Shown here in pieces: positions 45,851 to 55,223 of a DNA stretch of 64,000 nucleotides. Each line of letters begins with the position of its first letter. The first letter of the stretch is position 1. This DNA is from MPNP01 sp026710155 (GTDB lineage Bacteria; Pseudomonadota; Alphaproteobacteria; Rhodobacterales; Rhodobacteraceae): positions 124,001 through 188,000 of the forward strand of contig OZ241737.1 in assembly GCA_965200885.1 (NCBI GenBank). Reading direction: 5' to 3'. The notes below the pieces were generated by a model that searched no databases, had not been told where the DNA came from, and saw only the letters and a program-made list of their open reading frames with translations. The position numbers were made by a program, and so were the translations under genes.

Positions 45851-48114
45851 ATTATTCCCGAACCAATATCATCCAAATCATCCCAAACCAAACCATTTTC
45901 AAAAGAATACAATGATAAATTATCTAATAGGCAAAATTGGTTTCCTCGGATCTTGGGATATTTGAATGAAGCATAGCCATTACATATCATAACATCACGT
46001 ATTTTTTTTGGAACTTGTACAGTGAACGGTTGCATTTGGCGCGCTAGTTTATAGGATTTAAATTTTGGGTTGCTAAAGGGATCCATGGTATGGTCAGATT
46101 GGGTATATTGCCATATAATTATTGGAACCATGCTATTTTGTATTAGTTTGAATTGTTCAGATACACAACGGTATGGTAGGTTAACCGATTTTATATCAAA
46201 CTTGAATTTTTCTATTAAACCAATACCCATACTTTCAGGAGACATCTGCCAGTAAACTTCTTCAAACCAATCCATTATTGCCTCCAGTGAAACCATATTT
46301 TCGTATTTTCTTACAACTCTCCATGTTGCCTTAGCACAGACATCGATTTCACTTGGAAGTTTTTGAGTTGATGAGCATTTAAATACCTTCAAGATACTTT
46401 TTTCTAGAGGATTTTTACCTTCCCTATTTACTCTACCAGCTGCCTGAATAATGCTGTCTAAACCTGCTTCTTCTCTCCAGCCAACGGGAAAATCTAAATC
46501 AACACCAGCCTCAATTAAACTTGTTGCAATTAGTCGGCATGCTTTATTTTTACTTAATCTCTCACTTATAAGTTTTAAGATTTTTCTACGATCATCTGCA
46601 TGTTGTCTAGTAGTTAGATGAATTAAGCCTTGAAGGCCATTTTCTTTACCTAACTTATAGAGATCTAACGCATGCTTGCGAGTGTTAACAATCACGACAC
46701 CTTGTTGATTTATTTTTAGTTCTGAGATTAAATCGTTGTCAGATAAATACCCTACATCGATGACCTTTGATCTTTGCATATTTTGTGAAAAAAAACTTTG
46801 CTTGGGGGCTATTTCTCTGCCCTTCAATTTCAATCCCCCATTTTTTAATTGACGGCTATCGAATACTGGTTGAGTTGCTGTGCAAAAAACAACACTGCAA
46901 TCATAATGGGTAACTAAAACATCAAGCATCGCCAAAATAGGTACCAAAAAATTCCTAGGCAAACATTGTGCTTCGTCTAAAATGATTATTGAACCCGCAA
47001 TATTATGAATTTTTCGACACTTAGATGGACGATTAGAAAATAAACTTTCGAATAATTGAACATTTGTAGTAACAACGATTGGACAAGACCAATCTTCCAT
47101 AGCTAGGCGTATTTTTTTTCTTGCCTCAAAATTTTCATTTTCATCAATTGAAGTATGGTGCTCTAGAACAATTTCCTTGTCATCAAATAAACTACGAAAT
47201 ATTGATGCAGTTTGTTCGATTACTGAGGTGTAGGGTATAGCATATATAATTCGCCGATGATCATGATGTTTGGCATGATCAAGAGCAAATCCTAAGGAAG
47301 CAAGTGTCTTGCCACCTCCAGTTGGAACAGTAAGGGTAAAAAAACCTGGTTCCATGCTAGCTTTTTCACGAATATGATTGAGTGCTTTGAGGCGATTATC
47401 ATTTAGATTTGTTTTTTCGGCAGTTAAAATAAGCTTTTCCATGTGCTTTTCGTAAGAGGCGATCAAATAATTAAGTTTTTCTTTCAAATCACTCTGTACT
47501 CGTAAGGGTGAAATCCCTTCCAATTGCTCATAAAATAACTCTGTGTCTCTATAATCAGAATCTACAAGGCAAGAAAAAATCATACGACCCGCTACCGACA
47601 TAGCAAATCCCGAATTGAAACCATTTTTTGTTGGTTTGATTTTGGTTTTTAATTCATTTGCAGATTCTGAAAGGCCTCCTGGCGCATAAGTCATCAACAT
47701 ATTAATTTTATTACCAAATCCAGGTACAGAGTTTTTTTGGTGATGAAATATTCGTTGTTTAAGATTTGAATTTGTATCATCAAAAGTGTTTGGCAATCCG
47801 GAATGATGACCAAGTATAGTATGTGCTAGAATCTGTGCAATTAACTTCTGATCATCATTGTCAGCAAAATCAATTAGGTATCGCCCACCAGCTGTCGAGT
47901 GATCAACACGGATTTTTTTACCTTTCATTACTTTGTCAAATTCTGGATTATACTTTCCAAAATCATGGAAAACTCCTGCTAAATAAGATGTGTTAGAAAG
48001 CTTAAATGGTTTGGCTGCTTTTGCTGCAAGTTTTGCTACATTAAATAAATGATCTTCAAGCAACTGCCAATCGCTTCTATCAAGTAAATTTCCAGAATGA
48101 GCATAGGCTTTCAT
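45847..48114 (-). CDS. cas3: CRISPR-associated helicase/nuclease Cas3 (type I-C)
   Basis: A 755-residue protein. The HD nuclease domain is N-terminal (HLFNVAKLAAKAAK, GVFHDFGKYNPEFD, and DHSTAGG), followed by an SF2 helicase with Walker A VPTGGGKT, the DEAQ box IILDEAQCLPRNF, FCTATQP, IATSLIEAGVDLDF and AAGRVNREG. ATG at 48114 is chosen because AGGGAGG lies about ten bases upstream and MKAYAHSG is the usual opening; the frame stays open for 132 more codons upstream, but that part falls in decayed GC-richer DNA. First gene of a seven-gene overlapping operon. Confidence 0.94.
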   Translation of the reverse strand: MKAYAHSGNLLDRSDWQLLEDHLFNVAKLAAKAAKPFKLSNTSYLAGVFHDFGKYNPEFDKVMKGKKIRVDHSTAGGRYLIDFADNDDQKLIAQILAHTILGHHSGLPNTFDDTNSNLKQRIFHHQKNSVPGFGNKINMLMTYAPGGLSESANELKTKIKPTKNGFNSGFAMSVAGRMIFSCLVDSDYRDTELFYEQLEGISPLRVQSDLKEKLNYLIASYEKHMEKLILTAEKTNLNDNRLKALNHIREKASMEPGFFTLTVPTGGGKTLASLGFALDHAKHHDHRRIIYAIPYTSVIEQTASIFRSLFDDKEIVLEHHTSIDENENFEARKKIRLAMEDWSCPIVVTTNVQLFESLFSNRPSKCRKIHNIAGSIIILDEAQCLPRNFLVPILAMLDVLVTHYDCSVVFCTATQPVFDSRQLKNGGLKLKGREIAPKQSFFSQNMQRSKVIDVGYLSDNDLISELKINQQGVVIVNTRKHALDLYKLGKENGLQGLIHLTTRQHADDRRKILKLISERLSKNKACRLIATSLIEAGVDLDFPVGWREEAGLDSIIQAAGRVNREGKNPLEKSILKVFKCSSTQKLPSEIDVCAKATWRVVRKYENMVSLEAIMDWFEEVYWQMSPESMGIGLIEKFKFDIKSVNLPYRCVSEQFKLIQNSMVPIIIWQYTQSDHTMDPFSNPKFKSYKLARQMQPFTVQVPKKIRDVMICNGYASFKYPKIRGNQFCLLDNLSLYSFENGLVWDDLDDIGSGII

Positions 48115-49956
48115 AATTTTAAATCCTCCCTGATCAGCGAACAAAAAAATAAAAAAACCATTGGATCCTTGTGGCAATTGGCCTTTCATGCCATAGTCAC
48201 ACCAACATTTTCCTTGACCCAATGGGTGATTGAAATGGTAGTCAAAAATTCCTTTCCCGTCAAGATAAAATCTGCCCCCAACACAACCATGACATCTCTT
48301 GGTGGTCTCCTTTCCCTCGACCCGCTCCCTTCCGGATTGGCTGGACGGTTTCCAGGATGAGGCGGCAAGCCAGCAAGGGCCAAGCCTCCATATACCCGCG
48401 TGTCCGAGGCCTTGCAGCGTCTGGTCATGATCAACCGCACTCTTGTGCACCGCTAGATGGTCCGGCAGAACCTCATGCATGCATCTGGCCATCGATATGG
48501 ATGCCACCATGATTCCTTCGGGTAGGCGAATGCTTCTTCACCCGCCGGGCCGCCGCGGGTCGGGTTTCCCATGGGAAGGGATATCGGCCGGAGCTGGGGA
48601 TGATCCTGCATGCCGAGATGCGGGATGGCAATGTCCCGGCCAGTCTTGTCCCGGTTCGGTTTCCAGAGGGGATCTTGCAGATGCTGCAATGATCCTGCGG
48701 TTCGCCCTTCGGAGTTGCAACGTCTTGGAACCATTGGCCTTGTTGCGGGGGCGTCCTTACTTGAAGCGGCCAAGGGCAGTAGTGCCGTGCCCCCCGATGA
48801 TCCCTAGGAAGAAAGTGCTGAGGAGACCACTAAGGGATGGAGTGGAGCCAGGATAAATAATGTCTCCGGCATGGTGGCCGGGATGCCCTCGAACCAGCGG
48901 GTTCTTTTGGTGGCGTTTCGTCATCGGAGCACCCGTTTGGGAATTGGGGAATAATGGACTTGTAGGCCGTGTCCGGAAGGATTTTGGACCCTGCAAGTTC
49001 CGTTTTCCAGTGACCAACCATCCCTCTTTGGGGGAAGGGGATGATTCGACCATGGGGTTGTTGGCCATGGACATGTGGCAGGTCCGCTTTGATGCCAATT
49101 TGCGGTGTAGCGATGGGATATTGCCCTCAAGCATGTCTAGGCCAGCGGTTGCTAGGTGCATCCGGCGGCTCTTGGTCACAATCCGGTGCATTATGCCCGG
49201 TCCCTGTCATTGGCCGGAACAGCTTGGATGCGGGTCTGCATGAAAGTCTTTCAGGCGGCTCTTGTTTATTGGAGTGCCCACTTGGTCTCCCATGCCAACC
49301 AATTGAACCTGAAGGTCACTATGAACGGGGATGGGGCTTGGGAGAAACGCTGGTTTCGGTGCATGGGCAAGATCCTTGGCTTTGGTAGCGGTTTTTACTT
49401 GCCACTTTCAATTCCAGTGACATTGTTGGCAAAAAGGAGCCTGTTCAGTCGGGAGGGGGAAGGTTTATGCACATCTTCAAAAAAGGGGTCACAAGCGGTC
49501 AAGAGAGCAGTGCATTTTTGCCAGGATGAACCAAAAAGAGAGTTGAAAATCATTTTTTTGAAGTCGAAAACGAACCAGAAATGCTAAATGAACACAAAAA
49601 TTGAAATTAATTGCTGATCGCAGTGATAACATGTAGAGGCCGAATAATATACCATGCTAACAAAGTGCGATTCCGTTGACAGATTAAATTTTCCTTTGGG
49701 TGCCATTGAACCCTAGGGCAGTCGGATTTATTTTTGGACTTGCTAATCTGGGTACTGACAATGATTTAAGCAACTTTGGAATTTCTCAACCCATCCGCAC
49801 AATGCAGGATGATCCGGTAGCATTCAGAAGTGACTTGAGTCAAAATGGTGTCTTCTGATCCGAGCTTTCAATTAGGAACATTCAGTATTGATCGGTTTAT
49901 GGAATTTTAATCCTCTTCCTGAACCTCTTGGTATGATATAATCCATAACTAAATAA
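48115..49956. other. decayed accessory DNA upstream of the I-C operon
   Basis: About 1.84 kb. The first 100 bp presumably hold the cas3 promoter. From about 48,260 to 49,570 the DNA is GC-richer than the surrounding genes and has many medium frames on both strands, none with a clear family signature. Fragments such as ILHAEMRDGNVPASLVPVRF (plus strand, across 48,600-48,670) and KKGSQAVKRAVHFCQDEPKR near 49,480 look like pieces of one broken coding region, possibly a transposase, but I cannot confirm this. 49,600-49,950 is AT-rich with no gene. Confidence 0.35.
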
Positions 49957-51384
49957 TTACTTGTATATAGTTAAACGATCTTCAGTTATGACAGCACCTG
50001 GATTCATGATGTTGTTCGGGTCCATTATTCGCTTGATCTTTCCAATCATGCTCAGGTAGGACTTATCTTTTGATCTCTTGAGTTCATCAATTCTCAACCG
50101 GCCGGTACCATGCTCAGCCGAGCAAGAACCTCCAAGCGAATTTACTATCGAAAAGATGATTTCCCTGATTTTGCTTTTCAGTTCGGGATTGTAATGGCTT
50201 TCCTTGCTTAGACCAAAAACATTATAGTGAATGTTTCCATCACCAATATGACCAAAGCAATTGGCTGTCAATCCCCCCAATTTGGCAATTTCAGTATCAG
50301 CCATCTCGACAAATTTTGGCATTCTGGAAATTGGCACGGATATATCATTTGTAGCAATGGAACCAATCCTGCGGTTGGCTTCGGGTATAAGTTCACGCAA
50401 GTTCCAAAAATCCTGACGCTGCTTTTGGGAATTGGCAAATACACCATCCAATATCAGATCTTTTGAAAGAGCCCGGCTTGAAACTTCCAAGAGCCGTTCA
50501 TCAAGATCAATAGCGAAATTGGAACCCAAATCCACCAAGACAGACCATTTGGGGGGCTTCTCAAAGGGGAGTTTGGAAACAAGTCCGGTTTTCTTGACAA
50601 AATGAAAGCTGGTCTCGCTAATCAACTCGAAAGCCGAAATAAGTCCACCGAAATTCTCCCTGAAAAACTGCAGCAGCTTGATTGCACTATCCAGGTCAGG
50701 TACACTCAGATAGGCTGTTGCTTCTTCCACGGGTTTTGGGAAAATCTTCATGGTTGCAGCCGTAATTATTCCCAGGATGCCTTCCGACCCGATCATGAGA
50801 TTCCTCAAATCAAGACCCAGATTGTCCTTGTATAACCTATTGAGATTATTCATGATCGAACCATCCGGCAGGACGACCTCAAGGCCGAGACAAAGGTCTC
50901 TGGTATTCCCGTAACGGATTACATGAACACCTCCGGCATTGGTTGCAAGGTTTCCTCCAATCTGGCAAGAACCCTTGGAAGCAATGGAAAGAGGAAAGAG
51001 GAGATTTGATTGAGCAACATGCTCCTGAATTCTTTGAAGAATACAACCTGCCTCGACTGTAATCAAGTTATCGGTTACCGAAACATCCCTGATCCTGTTC
51101 AATTTATGAAGGCTTATTACCACGGGGATTTCAGGCCCGTTGTATATTTGCCCACCAACAAGACCAGTACCACCACCATAAGGGATCACAGGAATTTTCA
51201 GGGTATTGCAATGAGTTATGATTTCGGCAACATCCCGGGTTGTATCGGGTACAAGCAATATCCCTTCCGAGGCTTTGAACTGCCCCCTTGGTTCTGATTT
51301 ATACCGATCCGAAAACTCTGAAAACAAACCGGGATTCAGTTTTTCCCTCAATTTTGCAATCTTTTCGTGTGAAGGGTTTTGCAT
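49957..51384 (-). CDS. FAD-linked oxidase of the GlcD/D-2-hydroxyacid dehydrogenase type
   Basis: A 475-residue flavoprotein with a vanillyl-alcohol-oxidase-type fold. The FAD/PP-loop region is IPVIPYGGGTGLVGGQIYNG near residue 65-84, followed by the family blocks QIGGNLATNAGGVHVIRYGN and LIGSEGILGIITAATMKIFP. The C-terminal FAD-oxidase domain holds the metal-binding HIGDGNIHYNVF, SCSAEHGTGRLR and DPNNIMNPG. Relatives oxidise D-lactate, glycolate or D-2-hydroxyglutarate; sequence alone does not decide. It abuts the GNAT gene directly and belongs to the thrC-M16-GNAT run. Confidence 0.9.
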   Translation of the reverse strand: MQNPSHEKIAKLREKLNPGLFSEFSDRYKSEPRGQFKASEGILLVPDTTRDVAEIITHCNTLKIPVIPYGGGTGLVGGQIYNGPEIPVVISLHKLNRIRDVSVTDNLITVEAGCILQRIQEHVAQSNLLFPLSIASKGSCQIGGNLATNAGGVHVIRYGNTRDLCLGLEVVLPDGSIMNNLNRLYKDNLGLDLRNLMIGSEGILGIITAATMKIFPKPVEEATAYLSVPDLDSAIKLLQFFRENFGGLISAFELISETSFHFVKKTGLVSKLPFEKPPKWSVLVDLGSNFAIDLDERLLEVSSRALSKDLILDGVFANSQKQRQDFWNLRELIPEANRRIGSIATNDISVPISRMPKFVEMADTEIAKLGGLTANCFGHIGDGNIHYNVFGLSKESHYNPELKSKIREIIFSIVNSLGGSCSAEHGTGRLRIDELKRSKDKSYLSMIGKIKRIMDPNNIMNPGAVITEDRLTIYK

Positions 51385-51960
51385 CTAAAGTGCCATACCT
51401 CGCCGGTCGCTTCTGAGATTGGCATATATCACATGATTTTGCCATTTGCCGGCAATCTCCAGATAACTTTGAGCTATCCCCTCATATTTGAAACCGGAAA
51501 TTTCCAACAATCCTCTTGAAGCCTTGTTGGTTGGCAAGCATGAAGCTTCTATACGGCTTATGTTTATTTCCTGAAAGGCAAAATGAACAACCGCCTGCAG
51601 TGCTTCCCTCATATATCCTTGGCGGGCATACTCCTTGCCAACCCAGAATCCTACAATACCCGATCGAGATGGCGCTCCCCTGACATGATCCAGGGTTATG
51701 GCTCCTATGATTCTTCTGTCCCTGAACAGTATGAATGGAAAGGCAGTTTGGGCAACGATGGATTTCCTGGCCCATTTGACCCTGTTTTGGAATGAAGATC
51801 TGGATAAATGGTCTTCCTCCCATTGTGGTTCCCAAGGTTTCAAAAAATCCTGACTTTTTTCCCTCAGATGGGCCCACTCTTCATGATCCCTGTTCTGGGG
51901 AGGTTTCAGGGTCAACCTTTCGGTATAGAGTTGCGGACTTTCCGTGTTGAATAGAATCAC
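51385..51960 (-). CDS. GNAT-family acetyltransferase (RimJ/RimL-like)
   Basis: A 191-residue acetyltransferase of the RimJ/RimL type: the opening YTERLTLKPPQNRDHEEWAH, the central GIVGFWVGKEYARQGYMREA acetyl-CoA loop (Q/R-x-x-G-x-x) and NISRIEASCLPTNKASRGLL near residue 140. Such enzymes acetylate the N-terminus of ribosomal proteins or small amines. It overlaps the end of the M16 peptidase gene by four bases and directly precedes the FAD-oxidase gene; M16-GNAT linkage is recurrent in Alphaproteobacteria. Confidence 0.9.
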   Translation of the reverse strand: MILFNTESPQLYTERLTLKPPQNRDHEEWAHLREKSQDFLKPWEPQWEEDHLSRSSFQNRVKWARKSIVAQTAFPFILFRDRRIIGAITLDHVRGAPSRSGIVGFWVGKEYARQGYMREALQAVVHFAFQEINISRIEASCLPTNKASRGLLEISGFKYEGIAQSYLEIAGKWQNHVIYANLRSDRRGMAL

Positions 51961-53216
51961 GATTTCAAATTTCTGATTATGTCTTGTCTTGAAGGTGCTT
52001 TGCTTATCGGACCAAATAATGCCATGCTGAGTTCCTGACCGTTCAGTAAATAGTTTGAAGCTTCCCTTACCTTATCCACGGTAACCTTTTCATATTTTTC
52101 TATGGTTTCATCTATGGGCAGGATTTTTCCAAAATGATGAAGCATGTGTCCAATTCTTTCTACACGATTGGAAGGATTCTCGTAACCCATCAGAATTGCG
52201 GATTTTATCTGGGCCTTGGCCCTGTTTACCTCCGATTCGTCAATATCATTCTGTAATCGTGCGATTTCACGGGTACAGCAATAACAAAGCTCCTCAATTT
52301 CATGTTCACCGGTTGAAGAATGCACCACAAACAAACCGGTATCCGACTGGGCATTTGCCTGGGCAGAAATTGAATAGCACAATCCCCTTTTCTCACGGGC
52401 TTCAACAAACAACCGGGAAGATGAACCTCCACCCAAGACCCGTGTGTAAATATTGGTGGCTGCCTCAAGATCGTGATCTATCGGTGGTGACTCACTGGCC
52501 AGAACAAACTGTACCTGTTCAATATCCTTTTCTTCCCTGTATTCACCATTCTGATAGTCGCATTGCACATAACCTTCCGCGGGCAACATCTCCAGATGCC
52601 CAAAATACTGCTCGGCCATAGCCACAATGGTGTCATGATCTACAGCTCCGGCTGCAGCCAAAATCATGTTTTGGGAACTGTAGAATTGGTTTACAAACTC
52701 GACCAGATTATTCCGTTGATATGTTCCCACTAGCTCTGAGTTACCCAATATTGGTCTACCCAGTGGTTGATGTGGATAGATGGTTTTTTGCAATCCCTCG
52801 AAGATCACATCCTCCGGATAATCCTTGTATTGTCTGATTTCATTCAGAATGACATTCCGCTCTTTCTCTATTTCCCCAGGGCTATATACAGAATTCAGAA
52901 GAATATCGGACAGCAGTTCGATCCCGAATGCAACATCCTCCTCCAGCACCCTGATGAAATATGCTGTCCGATCCAAGCTGGTATAGGCATTGATAAATCC
53001 ACCTACATCCTCGATTGACTGGGCTATCTGAATGGCAGTCCTCGATTTGGTTCCCTTGAACGCCATGTGTTCCAAAAAGTGGGCAATCCCGTTTTGGTCT
53101 TCCCGTTCATTCCTGCTTCCGGCAAGGACATAGATTGAAAGTGCCGAGGACCTCAAACCCGGCATATGATCAGTGGCTACACGAAATCCATTTGAAAGGG
53201 TAGTTAAACGAATCAT
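51957..53216 (-). CDS. M16-family zinc metallopeptidase
   Basis: A 419-residue processing-peptidase homologue. The inverted zinc motif HFLEH (HxxEH) is at residues 46-50 within QNGIAHFLEHMAFKGTKSRT, and the downstream Glu region is LNEIRQYKDYPEDVIFEG. The C-terminal half has the second, inactive M16 domain with VRGGGSSS-like turn (LGGGSSSRLFVEAREKRGLC). Relatives degrade or process peptides, and in mitochondria remove presequences. It overlaps thrC by four bases and the GNAT gene by four. Confidence 0.92.
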   Translation of the reverse strand: MIRLTTLSNGFRVATDHMPGLRSSALSIYVLAGSRNEREDQNGIAHFLEHMAFKGTKSRTAIQIAQSIEDVGGFINAYTSLDRTAYFIRVLEEDVAFGIELLSDILLNSVYSPGEIEKERNVILNEIRQYKDYPEDVIFEGLQKTIYPHQPLGRPILGNSELVGTYQRNNLVEFVNQFYSSQNMILAAAGAVDHDTIVAMAEQYFGHLEMLPAEGYVQCDYQNGEYREEKDIEQVQFVLASESPPIDHDLEAATNIYTRVLGGGSSSRLFVEAREKRGLCYSISAQANAQSDTGLFVVHSSTGEHEIEELCYCCTREIARLQNDIDESEVNRAKAQIKSAILMGYENPSNRVERIGHMLHHFGKILPIDETIEKYEKVTVDKVREASNYLLNGQELSMALFGPISKAPSRQDIIRNLKS

Positions 53217-54940
53217 AATCCTCTGACCTTATATCGGATATATTCCTTGAGTTTTTCAGCCGAATTGTCGATACCGGCAATTCGTTCAGGACGTTCAAGC
53301 TTTTTGCCCAAGGCAACGGGGAGTGCAGGGTTGACACCACAAGCAGCCTCAACGGCATCCGGAAATTTTGCCGGATGAGCTGTGGCAAGGGAAACTACCG
53401 CTTCACCCGAGGATTGATCAAGCCCTCTGGCAATCTTGACGCCAACCGCCGTATGAGGGCAGATAATCTGCCTGCTGGAATTATATGTATTCTGTATTTC
53501 TTCCATGGTTTCTTCTTCGGAACAACTTCCCGCAATAAAATGGGATTGCAGATAGTTTTGTTCATCCCGGGTAAGATCAAAACCACCTCCTTGCAGGGAT
53601 TGCATCTTGTCCACGATATTTTCACTATTTCTGTTACCGGCATCAAACAGGACTCTTTCAAAATTGGAACTCACCTGAATATCCATGGAAGGGCTGATGG
53701 AAGGGATAACCTCCTCAAGTTTGTATTGACCGGTTTCAAGGGTGCGACACAATATGTCATTCTGGTTGGTGGCTATGGCGAGTTGCTTTATCGGTAATCC
53801 CATCTTCTTGGCACAGTATCCAGCATATACGTCACCAAAATTGCCGGTGGGAACTACAAAGGACACCTCCCTTTGAGGTGCCCCAAGGGAAATGCCAGAG
53901 TAAAAATAATAAACGATCTGGGCTACAATTCTGGCCCAGTTTATCGAATTAATGGCTGCCAGATTAAGTTGTTGCCTAAAGGCTGCATCCCCGAATAGTT
54001 CCTTGACCAGAGCCTGACAATCATCAAAGTTTCCTTCAACTGCAATGGCATGTACATTAACATCCGAAGGAGTTGTCATTTGTTTTCTTTGTATATCCGA
54101 TACTTTACCCTTGGGATAAAGAATAAAAATGTCCACCGCGTCCAGTCCTCTGAATGCCTCAATGGCCGATGAACCGGTATCACCACTGGTTGCACCGAGA
54201 ATGGTACAGGTTGTATTCGATCGGGTAAGGACATGATCAAACATCCTGCTTGCCAGTTGGAGGGCAAAATCCTTGAAAGCCAAGGTGGGTCCATGAAACA
54301 ACTCACACAGAAAAAGGTTGTCTCCTAGCTGTACCAAGGGACATTTGGATTGATGATGGATATGGCAATAGGCAGCATCTATCAAGCTTTTAAGAGTTTC
54401 ATCAGTAAATGTCGAACCGGTAAATGGCCGGATAATGGTAAAGGCTATATCAACATAGGAAGCACCACTCAGTTGTTCCATTTTTATTGTATTGAATTTT
54501 GGCCATCTATTAGGAACATACAAACCACCATCCGGTGCCAAACCGGATAACAGAACCCCTTCAAAATCAAGTGGCGGTGATTTTCCTCTGGTTGAGATAT
54601 AACGAATCTTTTCTTCAGGTTTTTGGCGAAGTTCGAATCCTGAGGTTTTTAATTCAACAATTAGTTCTTTACCACATTCAATAACCTTTTGATTGTTAAA
54701 TAGATTTTCATGGATTTGGTTTGGTAAGTATCCACTTGGCTCATAATTATCCTTGCGTACAATCCAAGAACTTCTTTTACTTGGAGCACCAAGGTCATTG
54801 CCAACAGAATGTGGTATAACTTCTATCACCTCAGCAACTGCACCACAAGTTACCCTGATTTCTTTTTCATTACAAAAATCAAGAATTCTTTCTACCGTAT
54901 CACGCCTCCATTGCTTCAATTCATTATTATTGGAAAACAT
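53213..54940 (-). CDS. thrC: threonine synthase with an N-terminal extra domain
   Basis: PLP enzyme that converts O-phosphohomoserine into threonine. The 575 residues exceed the usual ~465 by about 110. The enzyme proper starts at about residue 112 (IRYISTRGKSPPLDFEGVLL), with the PLP Lys in FHGPTLAFKDFALQ (K223) and the phosphate loop GATSGDTGSSA. The extra N-terminal part (FSNNNELKQWRRDTVERIL, VTCGAVAEVIEVIPHSVGND, SSWIVRKDNYEPSGYLP) resembles the winged-helix domain of alkyltransferase-like proteins. The only good ribosome binding site (GGAGA, six bases before ATG 54940) precedes the extension, and the codon for residue 112 is ATT, not ATG, so a fused protein is the simplest reading. Confidence 0.85.
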   Translation of the reverse strand: MFSNNNELKQWRRDTVERILDFCNEKEIRVTCGAVAEVIEVIPHSVGNDLGAPSKRSSWIVRKDNYEPSGYLPNQIHENLFNNQKVIECGKELIVELKTSGFELRQKPEEKIRYISTRGKSPPLDFEGVLLSGLAPDGGLYVPNRWPKFNTIKMEQLSGASYVDIAFTIIRPFTGSTFTDETLKSLIDAAYCHIHHQSKCPLVQLGDNLFLCELFHGPTLAFKDFALQLASRMFDHVLTRSNTTCTILGATSGDTGSSAIEAFRGLDAVDIFILYPKGKVSDIQRKQMTTPSDVNVHAIAVEGNFDDCQALVKELFGDAAFRQQLNLAAINSINWARIVAQIVYYFYSGISLGAPQREVSFVVPTGNFGDVYAGYCAKKMGLPIKQLAIATNQNDILCRTLETGQYKLEEVIPSISPSMDIQVSSNFERVLFDAGNRNSENIVDKMQSLQGGGFDLTRDEQNYLQSHFIAGSCSEEETMEEIQNTYNSSRQIICPHTAVGVKIARGLDQSSGEAVVSLATAHPAKFPDAVEAACGVNPALPVALGKKLERPERIAGIDNSAEKLKEYIRYKVRGL

Positions 54941-55223
54941 TAAATTCTCCGTTACTACTTTCATATAAGGTTTCCAATTTGGTTATATCCTTGCGATCAG
55001 AAATTCCAATATTTTGATCATATTGCCCTGTTAATTGGATAGGAGATGTACTCTCTGCCGGCATAATGTCTACACATAATGGTACAGAAAAGTGACAAAT
55101 AAATATTTTAATGAAAAGTGTAAGGTCTTTGTTGAAGTATTATTTGTATTGGGTTGTATTGTTTATTTTCTCAGGCACTTTGACCTTAATGGTGGTTAAT
55201 TCCCCTGTTACCTTGCTTCACAA

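Noticed and set aside
48215..48260. GGGTGATTGAAATGG on the plus strand, similar to the end of the I-C repeat (GTGGATTGAAAC), as a second crRNA-like element
   Set aside because: No promoter, no second repeat and no target site were found; the match is short and the stem differs.
53395..54306. Plus- and minus-strand frames of 70-140 codons inside thrC
   Set aside because: They are shadows of the thrC frame and have no start signals.
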